Part shown: one piece after another, positions 11,082 to 22,822 of the stretch | How positions within the stretch are numbered: position 1 is the first letter of the stretch | Layout of the letters: each line of letters opens with the position of its first letter | NCBI GenBank assembly: GCA_949358305.1 | Contig: OX442314.1 | Location: forward strand, 14,501,060 to 14,565,059 | Length of the DNA: 64,000 nucleotides | Source: Strigamia acuminata | Taxonomy: Eukaryota; Arthropoda; Chilopoda; Geophilomorpha; Linotaeniidae | Direction: 5' to 3' | The notes under the pieces: model-generated | The model's database searches: none | What the model was told of the DNA's origin: nothing | The model's input: only the letters and a program-made list of their open reading frames with translations | Program-made: the position numbers and the translations under genes

Positions 11082-14000
11082 CTGGAAAAAAGAAAAAAAA
11101 AGAAAAATTAATATTCATTTCCTCGACATGTGGTTTGGAATTCAAAGTAGAGAATTAAAACGACTCTAGTGCATTGTTTCCACTTTTTAATGGTCATTTT
11201 TTAAACACCAAACTAATGAGCTACACTTGGTTTCATGGAATTTGATGCCGCCTCCCGTGATGCCCGAACCATTGACCGGATCTAGGATCTAGACTTTCCC
11301 TCCCCTTCTTTTAACTTGTAATCCCGATCGTATAGAAGTATAAAGGTTAAGGGCATTTCCTGATGAGACTAGGGGCACTCATCGTTGTAGGAAGTATAAT
11401 GGCGGTATAAATAGCGTTAATTTGCATACAAGTGTTATTGATGCGAAAATGCACTAGAGCAATGAGTTAGTGAATGCTAAATGATTGATATTTACCTCCT
11501 GTTGCAGGATGTGGTGTCTATGCAGAGCGAATTCCTCTGCTCGACCGACAACTTCGAATGATCAAAGTCTCTAGTGTCAATTGATGCGGAGGTTTCTTGT
11601 TTGCCTGCCGCATTATTGGCAACGGGCGCCACATTTGGCACCAAGTCTGTGTTGAGCTGTTTACACTTATTAGTCCTGTGCACGCTCAGCTCTTTACTGG
11701 AGCTCACCACATCAAAGTCCTCGTTGGTCAGCTTGAGATTGTGATTTTTGGTTCTATCCAACGTGTTGACGATCATCTGATTGTCACATTTGATATTGTT
11801 CATGCTGTTGACAGCATTCTGTTCGTTTTGTTTGCGCGCCTCCTCGTCGTGGCGCCTCATCTGTTTTTGTCGCCGACTCCGTAGGCACAAAATCACCACG
11901 ATGGAACACAGGGCCAGTAAAGGCACGGCTGCTGATAGAGTGGCAATCAGAGCCACTTGGCCCGTCGACATGCCACTGTCTCCGTCAGTGTTAGGTTCAG
12001 ACACGTGACGGGACACACCCACATTGTCACTACGGTGCTGGTGAGGCTCGCTGTCGGCCGTCGGCAGCCGCTGTGGCGGAGGAAGAGCGGCGGGCAGCAC
12101 CGCGTCGCGCACCGCCGCTGAAAACTCACATCTTTCACCAGAAAATCCCGGTGGACACACACACTGGAAGGCATTCACCAAGTCTTCGCAACTGCCTCCG
12201 TTCAGGCACGTTTGCGAGGTGCATTCGTTTGAATAGATGGAACAATCTTTGCCGGTAAATCCAGGTCGACACGAACACTGGAAATCGTTGACTAGATCGG
12301 TGCATTTGCCTCCATTGGCGCAGGGCTTCGTAAGGCAGTCGTCCACATTCACCTCGCACATAGAGCCCATGAAACCCGGCACACAAAGGCACTTAAAGTT
12401 ATTCACCAGATCGACACATGTGCCGCCGTTGAGGCAAGGATTCACACCGCAGTCGTTGATGTCATTCTCGCAGTTTCGACCCGTGAATCCCGTTGGGCAC
12501 ACGCACATGAACCCATTTAATTTATCCACGCAACTTCCACCTAAAGAATAAATTTAAAACAAAAATTTAATTTAATTTAATCTAATTTTTAATTTTTTTT
12601 TTTTTTTAAAATAATTTAATTCTAAATTTAAATTGTATGAAAAATATAAAGTGAACGGAATTTACCATTTAGGCATGGATTTGATCCGCACTCGTCCTTC
12701 TGTCTTTCACAGTTGTTGCCATCGAATGCTGTTGGGCAGATGCAATGGTAACTGCCCGATATTTGAAGGCAGGTACCGCCATTTTTGCATGGTTCATCTT
12801 GGCAGGTGTTAGCTGCAAATTCACATTGGCGACCGTGAAATCCAGGTGAACAAACGCAAGTTGCATTGTTGTTAGTGAACTAAACGATTTAAAAATAAAA
12901 AAAAAATAAAAATCAATAAGTTGAAAAAAAAATTTCTCGAAAATTAATTTGTAAAAGAAAATAATAATAATAATAAATAATAAATAATACTAATAATAAA
13001 GAAATGAGAATGTTTACCTTATTGCAGGTGCCACCATTTTCACAAGGTGTGCGAGTACAGTCGTCTCTTTCCTTCTCGCAGTCGTTTCCATTAAATCCTT
13101 CGCGACAGGTGCAAGTGTAACTTCCCTGACCCGTATTTGTACAAGTTCCACCATTTTTACATGGTTTATGGTTTGTGCAATAATTGAGATCTGCGAATTA
13201 AAAGAAAAATTCTCAAATTAGTTATGCAACGACCAAGGACGATGGCAAATATTTCCCAAGCTGATATTGATCTTGTATTGCACCCAAGCCCAACCCATAA
13301 CCCATTCATATGAATATTGAAGCTCAGCTTACCTTGATTACAAAAAAGACCGCCCCAGCCTTCTTTGCAAATGCATTCCCACGGTTTCACACAGGTTCCA
13401 TGAATGCAACCAGGGTATTGGATACATTGATCGCAGTTTGGACCTTTCCAACCAATCAAACATCTAAGAAAAAATAAATAAACAAAAAAAACACATAAGT
13501 AAAAAGGATTATGATGATTGATGAAGAAAACACGTTGAAAAAAATTAAGTAATTAAACTTATATTAGAATTTTCCAATTTTTTTTTTAATGATAATAATA
13601 AAAAAACAAAGTGTCTTGATGGGAGCAACTTTCCCACCAGGATCACAAGGGCAGTGGTCCCCTCAAGGCAGGGTTTTCTCAATGACCATATGAGATGGTA
13701 ATAAGAAGCGAGGGGCGATGAAACTAAGAGGAGAAAATTTTTAAACCCCCTCGTATATGGAGAGAAAGAGCGAGAGAGAGAGAGGCAGCAGCCGTGGAAA
13801 TGTTGTATCCGGTGGGTCGTTGACGAACCTCCCTTCTTCCGGTTCAACACCAGATTGAATTTCAACCCTGCCTTGTGTGATGCGAGTTGACAAGAATTTC
13901 AGTTTACATTTTTCCCCCGTACAAACTCGTCATTTTTTTAAAAAAAAAAAAATATTTTCTTTTCAAGTCAAGGTCAGAAAGATCGAGAAAAAAGGTGTTT

Positions 14001-16972
14001 TTATTTTGGTACTTACTTGCACTCGTTTGGTTTCTCGCAGGAACCATATTCCTTGTGACATCCAGGGGCGCAGACAGCTGAGGAAGAAAAAAAATGAGGT
14101 CGGTTAGAAAACGAAAAAAGAAAAAAAAAAACTTGTTGATTACTATCGACATGTACATTGCACTACACACTATAACTCGAATGAGAAAACTGGCTTTGGG
14201 ACGCAGGTAGTAGTTCCCACGCTTGTCAGGGACGTAAGTTTTGGTCAAGGATCTCCTTATTGTCGCGTATCATTTTTTGAAATTTTTTTTATTTTTTATT
14301 AATGCGAGTATGATTCAATATTTTTCGATTAGAATCACTCAGAATTTGGTGGCATTTGTCGGAATGGGTACCGGTCAGGTGCCTGAATGGTACGCGTGGG
14401 AGGGTGTAAACGGGGTGGTGTTGGCTGGCCGCAACGAGACAGCTGCGGCTTTTGTGCCAATGTTTGCCGCTCCAGCTGTCGAAGTACAGAGAGAGAGAGA
14501 ATGACAAAAGCTTTTTGGCTTTACTGGCGAGACGCCATCATGGATTTGCCAATACGGCTCATTGTTCTAAGGGGGTGCAGGATGACCATTCGTTTCACCT
14601 GGTGCCTCAAGAGTCATTCCTTTCTCTCAATTACAAGAATTTTCACTTAAGCTCGAATATTTTTTTTCCTTTCTTTCTAAAGTTGCATAATTTTCCCGTG
14701 CGAGGTCGCCCGTAAGGCCAATGAGCTCGAATGCATAGTGGCGAAGTGTTTCACTTCACTCCCTTCCCTTTTACTTATTTTCATTTCTTTTGACAAAAAA
14801 AAAAAAAGAAAAAATTTTTTTCCCGAGTGAAGCCAAGCATTGTTTCATGGGCAGTTGCAGTCGCGCTTGGTTAGCCACGTGCAGCAATAAAAAGAAAAAT
14901 CAACTCCCAACTCCTCCCCGTTCTATCATCTTTACTTGCCGACCTTGAAGATGTCGGCGGGGGTGGATGAACATTAAGAAATAATTTTTTTCCCCGAAAT
15001 AAATCAAAGACACTTACCCTCTTCGCAATATTTTCCTTTCCAGCCAGGTAAACAGATCTGTTCGCCCTGCAGCGAGCATTCGTAGTGTCCGAACGTATCG
15101 TTGCGTGGACGACACAACTTGGTGCATCCTTCGCCGTAGTAATGCTCCTCGCATCGCACGCGATATTCAAGTTGAAGCTGCGAAGGACCCGTCTGGTGCT
15201 CGTACTGGGTCCATTCATCACCAACTGTCAACCAACTTTGGTTTGCGAGACGTGTTAACAACACGTTGCTACCTAAAAATTAAAACAAACAACCTTTAAT
15301 TTTCTTTCTTCGACTTTTCACCACAACAGTTCGAATTAAGACGTCAAGAAAAGTGCTATTTGGAGCGTTTTAGGGGTTTTAGAGGGGGTAAAAGTTGTTT
15401 TATGTTACATTATACATTTTTTTTATTTATCTTGAGTTAAAACAGAAGCCCACTCTGCAAATAACTCGCTTTTTAAGCCTGTAGATCGTTTAGCTAAACG
15501 CCGGAGTTGTCTGTGTCTGTTCGGCAATTGGCGCTGCATCACACCACACCGAGTCACGGCTCAGTGAACCCCAAGAGGCCTCGTCAAAAGTGTGGGAACC
15601 GGACCGCCAACTCCTTGCAGGTCACAAAAGACACAAGGGAGTTTTCTCCTTCTTGCGTTCTCCCCTTTTTCGCTCTATTTCTAAAAAGGGGGGATAAGTT
15701 TAAAGGCCCACTTCCCCTTCGTCTTTTACGTCTACGCCGTGAAAAATCAAAACAAACAAGAAAATTTTCCTTTTTCTTGTGTTTAATCCTAATTTTCTAT
15801 GGTTTACGCGTCCAAGGTTGGCGTTTGAAGGCTCTACAAACTGGAGCCGCGGATCAACATCGCATATAGCTCTTGGTGGGCTCCATCTGGCTCCAGCGAC
15901 GCATACACAGCGTCCTATCGACAGATGGTGGCACCGAAAAACAATAACTCTAGCAGCTTTCCCGCTTGGCTTTCCCCCATTCGCCAGGACGCCGTCTCCA
16001 TAGCAACCCTTCCTAGCGACGCTATATGGTGCGCTAGCGTTACTTAATATAAAGCCAAGTTGTGGTTGAGACAAAAAAGAAATTAAACAGGAAATGGGAG
16101 GGAAATCGGAGACGAAATTAAATAAATAAATAAATAAACGGTAATTTTCTTACCTCCAACCGGTGTTGAGTCCGATTCGTGCCATGCTTCCACAATGAGC
16201 GAAAAGGTTCCCTGCGGCAAAAACAACAACGTCTCGGTCAAGTAGGAACATAAGACGAAACGAACGGCCGTGAGAGTCGCGGCCGGCGTCCGTTCACAAT
16301 ACACAAACGAAATTTTTTTTTTTGGAAATTTAAATTTAAATATAGTGAAGAGAAGAATTTAAAAAAAAAAGTAAAAACATGCAAAGTAGATCGTACACAC
16401 ACAAATGATGTGAGTGGAGATTTGATAGTGCTTAAACTCACCGGCCAAGAGAACTCGAACGGGAATCGAATTGGGTTGGTAAATCCTTGTATTTCAGACG
16501 TATCCGATATATGTACGGTGTTATTTCCAAGCACTGGTGTGACAGTATCCCCAAAAGTACACGGAGAACTGAAGTCAATGGCAGCTTGATAATGCTTGAG
16601 GCACACGCGAAAGTATGTTTTACACACGCCACCACACTCTGGCGATATTGAAGATGACGAAGAAGTAGAAGAAGCCCTGCTCACTGCGTATCCATTGCTA
16701 GGGCCTTGGGAACAGCATTTGCCGTCGGCATCTCGACCCGCATCGTTCAGAAACTCCATCAGACGTAATTCAAACACCCCTGAGCTTGCAACCTGAGCAA
16801 AAAAAGAAAAATGAGTTAAAAATAAATTGGTTAGAAGGGAAATGCGGAGTGTGCGCCAAAAAATGCTGCACGTTTTCCGTACCTGATGCTGCGAGATGAC
16901 GAGGATGTTGACCAGGATGAAGATCTGGAGGGCGGTCGCCGAGGCGAGCCGTGACACGAAGCGCCACCGCAT
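10964..16972 (-). CDS. Dl: Delta, DSL-family Notch ligand
   Basis: Ten exons give 831 aa: 16972-16883, 16792-16442, 16211-16154, 15272-15018, 14077-14017, 13463-13333, 13190-13018, 12879-12666, 12540-11496 and 11081-10964. All phases fit. The protein is a type I membrane ligand that activates Notch on adjacent cells. In order it has a signal peptide (about 1-30), an MNNL domain (31-147, with a poly-Ser insert), a DSL domain (about 207-249, [10 protein letters not shown]) and nine EGF repeats (252 to about 583). A linker follows, then a membrane span (about 639-664), RSRR stop-transfer residues and a 165-residue tail. The tail carries NEQNAV (683-688), the NxxN-type Neuralized-binding motif, KQLNTD (738-743), and a C-terminal ATEV that fits a PDZ ligand. 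Nine EGF repeats equal fly Delta. An in-frame Met at 17068 would add 32 residues before the signal peptide; 16972 is preferred. Confidence 0.97.
11496..12540 (-). CDS. Dl: Delta exon 9: EGF 6-9, membrane span, tail
   Basis: The largest Delta exon encodes residues 446-792. It covers the rest of EGF 6, EGF 7-9, a Pro/Ser-rich linker, the membrane span and most of the cytoplasmic tail with NEQNAV and KQLNTD. Reading past the donor AGGAG|GTAAAT gives a stop at once, so a single-exon reading would wrongly end the protein at 11492. Confidence 0.96.
12666..12879 (-). CDS. Dl: Delta exon 8: EGF 4 end, EGF 5, EGF 6 start
   Basis: Seventy-one codons run from [10 protein letters not shown] to CGSNPCLN. 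Donor AATG|GTAAAT, phase 1. Confidence 0.94.
12961..13000. repeat. (AAT)n-rich microsatellite in Delta intron 7
   Basis: About 40 bp of AATA/AAT units just upstream of the exon 8 acceptor side of the intron. Confidence 0.85.
13018..13190 (-). CDS. Dl: Delta exon 7: EGF 3 and most of EGF 4
   Basis: Fifty-seven codons contain two EGF starts (CKNGGTC and CENGGTC). The acceptor is ATTCGCAG and the donor AAG|GTAAAC, phase 0 at the end. Confidence 0.94.
13333..13463 (-). CDS. Dl: Delta exon 6: EGF 1 end and EGF 2
   Basis: It encodes [13 protein letters not shown] then [20 protein letters not shown], typical of the short atypical second EGF repeat next to the DSL domain. Donor CAAG|GTAAGC, phase 1. 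Confidence 0.94.
14017..14077 (-). CDS. Dl: Delta exon 5: first half of EGF 1
   Basis: A 61 bp exon encodes [20 protein letters not shown]. The acceptor is CCTCAG; the donor is TGCAA|GTAAGT, so Lys272 is split across the intron. Confidence 0.93.
14078..15017 (-). other. Delta intron 4
   Basis: A 940 bp intron. It carries TTCCCACG (14214-14221), a Su(H)-type word on the minus strand, plus CAGGTG and CACCTG E-boxes near 14380 and 14600 and a short GA run near 14490. No exon-like sequence remains. Confidence 0.5.
15018..15272 (-). CDS. Dl: Delta exon 4: DSL domain
   Basis: It encodes residues 167-251, with SWLTVGDEW leading into the DSL domain (C207 to about C249), [23 protein letters not shown] and [10 protein letters not shown]. 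This is the Notch-binding module. Phase 1 at both ends. Confidence 0.97.
15540..16040. promoter_or_regulatory. candidate regulatory block in Delta intron 3
   Basis: The 881 bp intron (15273-16153) is partly CpG-rich. It contains TGTGGGAA (15591-15598, Su(H)-type), ACAGATGG near 15920, a good RFX X-box GTCTCCATAGCAAC (15994-16007), and CTAGCG/CGCTAG inverted words near 16013-16038. An intronic enhancer or an alternative promoter is possible. Confidence 0.35.
16154..16211 (-). CDS. Dl: Delta exon 3
   Basis: Nineteen codons plus one base ([14 protein letters not shown]...) complete the MNNL region. Acceptor GCCGCAG, donor GGAG|GTAAGA, phase 1. Confidence 0.93.
16442..16792 (-). CDS. Dl: Delta exon 2: MNNL domain
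   Basis: 117 codons (residues 31-147) follow a TTGCTCAG acceptor. It shows the FELRL start, the [17 protein letters not shown] cysteine block and FPFEFSWP at the end, as in Delta N-terminal domains. A run of Ser/Thr ([13 protein letters not shown]) is a lineage-specific insert. The donor is CCG|GTGAGT. Confidence 0.95.
16883..16972 (-). CDS. Dl: Delta exon 1: signal peptide
   Basis: Thirty codons from MRWRF through a hydrophobic core ([13 protein letters not shown]). The donor is CATCAG|GTACGG, phase 0. The reading frame stays open upstream to Met 17068, but that would bury the signal sequence 32 residues in. Confidence 0.9.
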
Positions 16973-17593
16973 CGCACCCTTCGCCCTGCGCGCCTCTTCT
17001 CGACTGACTAAGCCGCTTGGCTCTGCGAGCTCTTGTCCTGCGACGTGTGTACGAATTGGCTCCACCACCTCCTCTGATTCACAATGAGCCTCGCTTTCGG
17101 ACTAAGAGCCAAGATACAGGCTCCGCCTTCTGCCGCTTTTGATTGGCAGTTAGACTCTGTGAGGGAGAAACAACCAACGGGGGACATTAGAACAAGGTTT
17201 ACCAACACTTTACGCTCAAATATACACCGTAAATGTTAAGTTTAAAGTGAATTTACACGGGGGACGGTCTGTACGAGTGAGTTTGAAGGGATTTTGGATA
17301 AAGTTAGGGCTGGGATGTAAAGTTTAACGAACGCTATCTGGATGAAACGGCTCGGACGCAAAGCGGCCAACGCCAAGCCTGCCGCGCCACCGATTGAGAA
17401 ATTTCCGTACCTTTTGAACTCGTTGAGTGCTGAAAAAGTAGTATAGTAGGTACGGCCGTTGAGTAAGTTGGTGCCGTGAGTAATAAGGTATCCAAGTTGC
17501 ATTGGGTGAAATGTGAATGAGTATGCCGTGGTGTGTTGAGAGGCCAAGAGCGCGTATCCACGTGATGGGGCCTCGGAGTACTCGAGTGGCAAT
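16973..17593 (-). other. Delta 5' UTR (inferred)
   Basis: About 620 nt lie between the inferred start site and the preferred start codon. There are upstream ATGs, including one at 17561 and one in frame at 17068. An intron inside this leader cannot be excluded. Confidence 0.45.
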
Positions 17594-17628
17594 GAGGCTA
17601 GAGCGCGTGGTGTGGCGCTTATATAGCC
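17588..17628 (-). promoter_or_regulatory. Delta core promoter: TATA box and initiator
   Basis: On the minus strand TATATAAG (17625-17618) is followed by TCATTG (17595-17590), an initiator-like word. Its A at 17593 lies 32 bp from the first T of the TATA box, the expected spacing. A CAGCTG E-box lies directly upstream. No downstream promoter element was seen at +28. Confidence 0.65.
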
Positions 17629-18463
17629 CCAGCTGCGCGCATAAATTAGCGAGACCAGGTCTAGGGGAGAATAGCGTCTATTGAGATGGGGGGAAGGGAG
17701 GCTTGGCTCCATTCATAGCTCAATGGGATGCACGTGGTGTGCGCGAGGCGCATGTGCGAAGCATCTGCGCACGCGGGAGAAAAACCACAGCACAGAAATG
17801 AGATTAGTTGTAGTAATACTACGGCACTAGTCACGCTGTTTGTTAATAACATTTTACATTTCCTATCGAAAGTATTTCACTGGACAAGATTTTTATTAAA
17901 TTAAAATAAAAAAAAGAATTTAATTTAAAATTTTTTTTATAAATTTTATAAATTTTATAATTTTTGTGTGTTTGGATCAAAGAGATATTTGTTGGTTTGG
18001 TGTTTATTGGTGTTTAAATGCGATGTTTGGAGAGAAAAAGAGGTTGGGGAAGTAGTAAAAAGACATTTGTTGCTTTAGCACAAGGTTTCACCATCACCAG
18101 CAGCCGCACGCGCCAGCTGCCATCTCCACCTGCCCCTTTTGTAAGACGCACGCGCGCTGCTGTCCAACTGCAAAGCAAAGTTTTCTTGGATTTGTAATCA
18201 TTACACATGCACACAACGCTATGCAGCCATGTCCTATATCAATTGGATTTGCATTGGCGGATGCCGTTGAAGGACACGGTCTGGGTCGCGTGTCTTGTGC
18301 CTTGCCGAGATTTAGCTTGAGGGCGTGAACAACGCCCGTTTGGAAAGTGAACGCGTGGCCGGCACGTGGCTCTAATTTTGTCCCGAAGGTCTTAATTGAT
18401 TCATGGGCCGAAATCAGTACACACGCCGCTGAGAGGGTGGTGAGGTGGTGGCATAGTAAGAGA

Positions 18464-18487
18464 GGGGGTAGGGGATAAGGGGGTGGG
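18464..18487 (+). other. G-quadruplex motif
   Basis: Four G-runs (GGGGG, GGGG, GGGGG, GGG) separated by loops of 2, 4 and 1 bases. It sits about 0.9 kb upstream of the Delta TATA box, on the plus strand. Confidence 0.7.
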
Positions 18488-20544
18488 AGTACGCACTAGT
18501 ACCTCGACAGCTGCAGCACGTGGCACCTTCTGTGGCGCTAGTAAGGCGCGGTCCCACCTGGACGCGCAGAACAAGAGAGGAAGAGAAAAACAAACGAAAA
18601 ACTCCTTGCACGGATGGATGATGCTCTTCTTATGGATAGAGAGAGGGTGGATCCTTGGCCGCTTTAATCGACCAACCGTGGCGCTAGCAAAGCACCTTTC
18701 GCTGAGGATGTCAGGATTTTTCACCTGGGTCCTTTCTTAAGTGACAAGAAACGCGTGCCGTCCATTTAAAAAAATAAATTAATATTTCAATGAAAATAAA
18801 TAAATTAAATTAAATTGTAATAAAATCGACTCTCATCCGTGTATAGAAATTCAAGAAGTTTAGTTTTGAGGTTAGTGCGCATGCATTTTGAATACACTAA
18901 AGAGCAATGAGCAGATGGTGAACGCGTGTAGAGCGTCTGGTGAGCACCATGCACGCGCTTAAGCACACGTGTTGGAGGGGATGGGATATAGCAAAGTAGG
19001 AGCAGATGCTCGTGTGTGGTGGAATTCGGTAGCAGGGGTAGCAACACGTGTTACTACTGCCTAATCAAATTCACTATTGCAAACGCTTTTTAACACCAGG
19101 TGGCTACGGCCTGTTCAATGTGCCTAAGCTTAAACAGTTGAATTGTAATGAATTTCGGGGATTTACTCGAGATTTCATTTGTTTATTTGTTTGTGCTCAA
19201 ACCAACATGTTAGAAAAAATATTTTTTTTTAGAAATAAATAAAAGGAATGTTTGTGATTGGTAGAGGGACCCTCTTGTGTACGTCCCCATCTGGCCCCTC
19301 TTTCACCTGCCCGTCCAGTGGAGAGATGCGATCCCCTGGTCAGGTTTGTGTATGGGTAGTAATGTGATCATGTGATGGCGCGTGGCCAACTGTCTCCAGC
19401 TGGAAGCGTGCCAGCATTATTCATTGGAAATTGGAATTATTGACTCGAAGAAGTAATTAATGGACGTTATCATTATTTTTTGTGTGGATAAATGTGTTAT
19501 TAAATTGATGGGAGACTAATAAATACTAAAGAAACGATACGGGAAGTTGAGAAATGGCTGTGATCGTGATTTGTCAATTAATTTTAAAATTTTTGTTTCG
19601 GAAATTCGTGTTGGAAATGACTATGTTTTCTCTTCCGCTCGGGGTCTTATTTAAAATTGGCAAAATATAAGCCGTTTACATTCGAATCCCTCCGGATGTT
19701 TGTATTTTCCGTTCCTTCTCTCATGGGTACATCGTATTTGACTTTCGCTCACTGCGTTTTGACAAACCCCTAACTCAGTGCATTACATCTGGCCCACACC
19801 AGCTGCTTTAGACCCGAAAAAACACAACATTCTTAAAATTCTCATCAGTTATTAGACTAAATTCTACCAGCTATAGCACATGAAATATGAGTGCGGGAGG
19901 GATAAAAAAAAGAGCCAAACTTGCCTTATAATCGTCGAGAAACTTCTTTGTGTGCCAACTCCAAAGCTCCAACGAGTGACTGAGCAACTCAACTGTTTGA
20001 TTATCTCATCGCCACCCGCGCATCACGTACTAATTGAGCTGAGGCACGCGCTTAGCTTGAGGAAAAGAAAGGGAAACCCCACAAAAAAAAAGATAAAACT
20101 CTACGCGACTGCGCAAAACGGCAAAATATACGGGTGCCCTGATTGCAAGGCACGCGCGACTTATAAATCCCTTAAACCGAAAAAAAATAACCCGATAAAA
20201 AATGAAAAAAGAAAAAAGAAAAAAGAAAAAAAAAATAAACTTTTCAATATTTACGATACAATTTAATATTTAAAATTTTATTAAATAGAGCGAGCGATAG
20301 AAATCAAAATGTTTTTTCACGTGATACCACTTTAACAACTTGCATCTGCAAGAAGCTTTTTCTTTCCCTTTAAATTATACACCACCTTGCCAACAGACAC
20401 CATAAGGAGAGATGGATGCGAATCATGTGCATTCATTTCCGGCGAGGCGATAGGGTGGGGGTTTTTCAACACTTCCGGTAAGGAAATCCGAGGTCTTCTC
20501 TCTCTTATAAGAAATATCAAGGTGGGGATATGTGAATGAAACGT

Positions 20545-20569
20545 TTCACACAAGCTAAGTTTGTGTGAA
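20545..20569. repeat. 9 bp perfect inverted repeat
   Basis: TTCACACAA, a 7 nt spacer, then TTGTGTGAA. Function unknown. Confidence 0.8.
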
Positions 20570-22803
20570 GACCTTTAAACACACCTTGTTTCGGCCGGAA
20601 ATAGCCAAGCCCGTGGTATATTCATTCATGGGTAATGAGAACAGGTTTTAATGGCTGGTGCATTCGATTCCCTCACCCCCGCATCGGCCCCTATTCAGTG
20701 CGTAGAGGGGATAAGAGTGGCGCAGGGGGAGACATTTTATTTTTAAAAGTCCTTTAGCCCACATGTCTTTTGCTGGGGGAACGGATGTTGAGCAGTTTTG
20801 GTCGGGTGGTAGTAGTCTAGACTCTTGTTTGGACGTTCGTGGGGCCAGGTGGTAAAGAAAAGAAGCAACCTGTTTTGCACTTTGGTCAACTTATCGCAAG
20901 GTATCAAAGGGTTGAATGGGCCTCACCTTAAAGTTTCAGTTTGATACCCAAAGGGTAAGGTCCTTTTCACCTGTAAGGTTGGATTTAGTTCCCAAGGAAA
21001 GAAATTATAACAAAAAATTGAAACGAAATGAAAATAATACATTTTTTTTTACTTAATTTTAAAATTTTTTACTTAAAAATTTTTTTTAAAATTTTAAAAT
21101 TTTTTTTTTAAAAAATAAAAAATAAAAAAATTGAATTTTTTTTTAAGTGCCGGTGCCATATGTTTGTAAGGAAAGGTTAATTAACGGGTTAATGTGGGTA
21201 AAATAATAAGCATAACGTATATACCCCGTGTGGTTTCGCTTCATTTTCTCATTTAACCTAAGGGGCATACCGGACTTCCGTAGATTCAGACACGCTCCCA
21301 TAGCAGTAGCTCGTTTTGCCATTGTATTTCAGCGTAAGTACATTTTGTTATTAATACTCTCATTTTTTTCTATATTATAGGGGAGTGGTGAGTGTGTATA
21401 TAGTTCGTTAGTAGTCCTTGACCTAATTAATTTTCATTAAGTCGTAGAGATTTGAATGAGTCGATATATCCGGCAAGACACCTGTAGGTCAGCTGCTGCT
21501 CTTTTACCCCTTAAACACCTTCCTCACTTATCCCCCGACGATAGTTATAACTAAATATTTTTATAAAGACAGGTGGGATTATGAATGAGGAAGTAATATG
21601 GGTTGTTTTAAAAAAATATTTTAAAATTTCCTCAGCTATCACCTGTATTTCCTTGATGTGTTTTCAATGCTGCAAACCCGCCATTTTTGTTTCGTACAGT
21701 GTGTATGTGTGGTAATGTATTTTATCAGTTAGGTTAAATTAATTAATTTAAAAGAAAATAAAAAAAAAATTTAATGTGTATATTTTTAAATGAGTTGTTA
21801 ATAAAGGCTTAATTGTGGGATGATTTCATCCTCTGCTCTTCTTATATCGATTAATCAAAAAAATCATTAAAGTGATTCACTTAGTTTCCTGCTTAAAGTA
21901 ATTAAGGGATATGAATTGAATGGATTTGAAGATGGGTTTCTTTACCGGAAGAGGAACTGAAAACGTGTGAATTTGGAACTTGCCTTTGTTAATCATACGA
22001 CACAAACTTATCAATATATCACAGCTGTTCAAGTCCCTCAAAATTAAAAGAAAAAAAAATGGTGAGAGGATTAAATAGAAATAAATTAAAACAGTGCAAT
22101 TATGTAGGAATTCTGAAGATTAATTTTTTCTAAAATTGTATAAAATCCATTGTGTTTGTGTGACCAATATGGCCCTCTTTTTTTGCACCATGCTCAACAA
22201 GATTTCCAGGTCTCATTTGTACTTGTTTTTTGTTTTGTCAATGCAGCAACAGGTGAACTAGTTACCATGGAATTCTGTCAGGTTTTTATTTATTTATTTT
22301 TTTTAAATTGAAATAATGCCTTAGGTATTGAAATTTGATTTTAATGTCTAGTTTTTATTTTAAAGGGTTAAGGACATCCTCCCTCAAGGTGTAGATGCGC
22401 GTGCCGACACACAGCAGATTGTAACCAGGTGAATTTGCGGCACGCGCCTTCTGCCACTCGTCGGTGGCTCGAAATTAGCAGGTGCAAAGCAGATGAAAAT
22501 TTTATCAACACCTGAAATTTTTTTTATTTGCATTTTTAAAATCCCACTTTTCGTTTTCCTTGGCAATTACAAACATCTTGATACTTAAACCATTTTTTTT
22601 ATTTGCCTCAGAATTTATTGCGATTAAAATAATTTATTTAGACCAATCAATTTCAATACATTTTTTTTATTTAACCCCCAACTTTATTAAGGCAGGTGTA
22701 AAATGGTGTTTGAATCAACTTATCTGTAGCAATGGCTTCTTTCTTCCGCCCGATGGCAGCGGAAGCAGCTGGTGGGTCCTTGATGGGGCCCAATCTCGGG
22801 AGT

Positions 22804-22822
22804 AGAGAGAGAGAGAGAGAGA
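22804..22822. repeat. (GA)n microsatellite
   Basis: About nine GA units. Confidence 0.9.

Noticed and set aside
17242-17712. 156-codon open frame on the minus strand over the Delta promoter
   Set aside because: It spans the TATA box and start site, has no recognisable domain and lies in a GC-rich stretch where long chance frames are expected.
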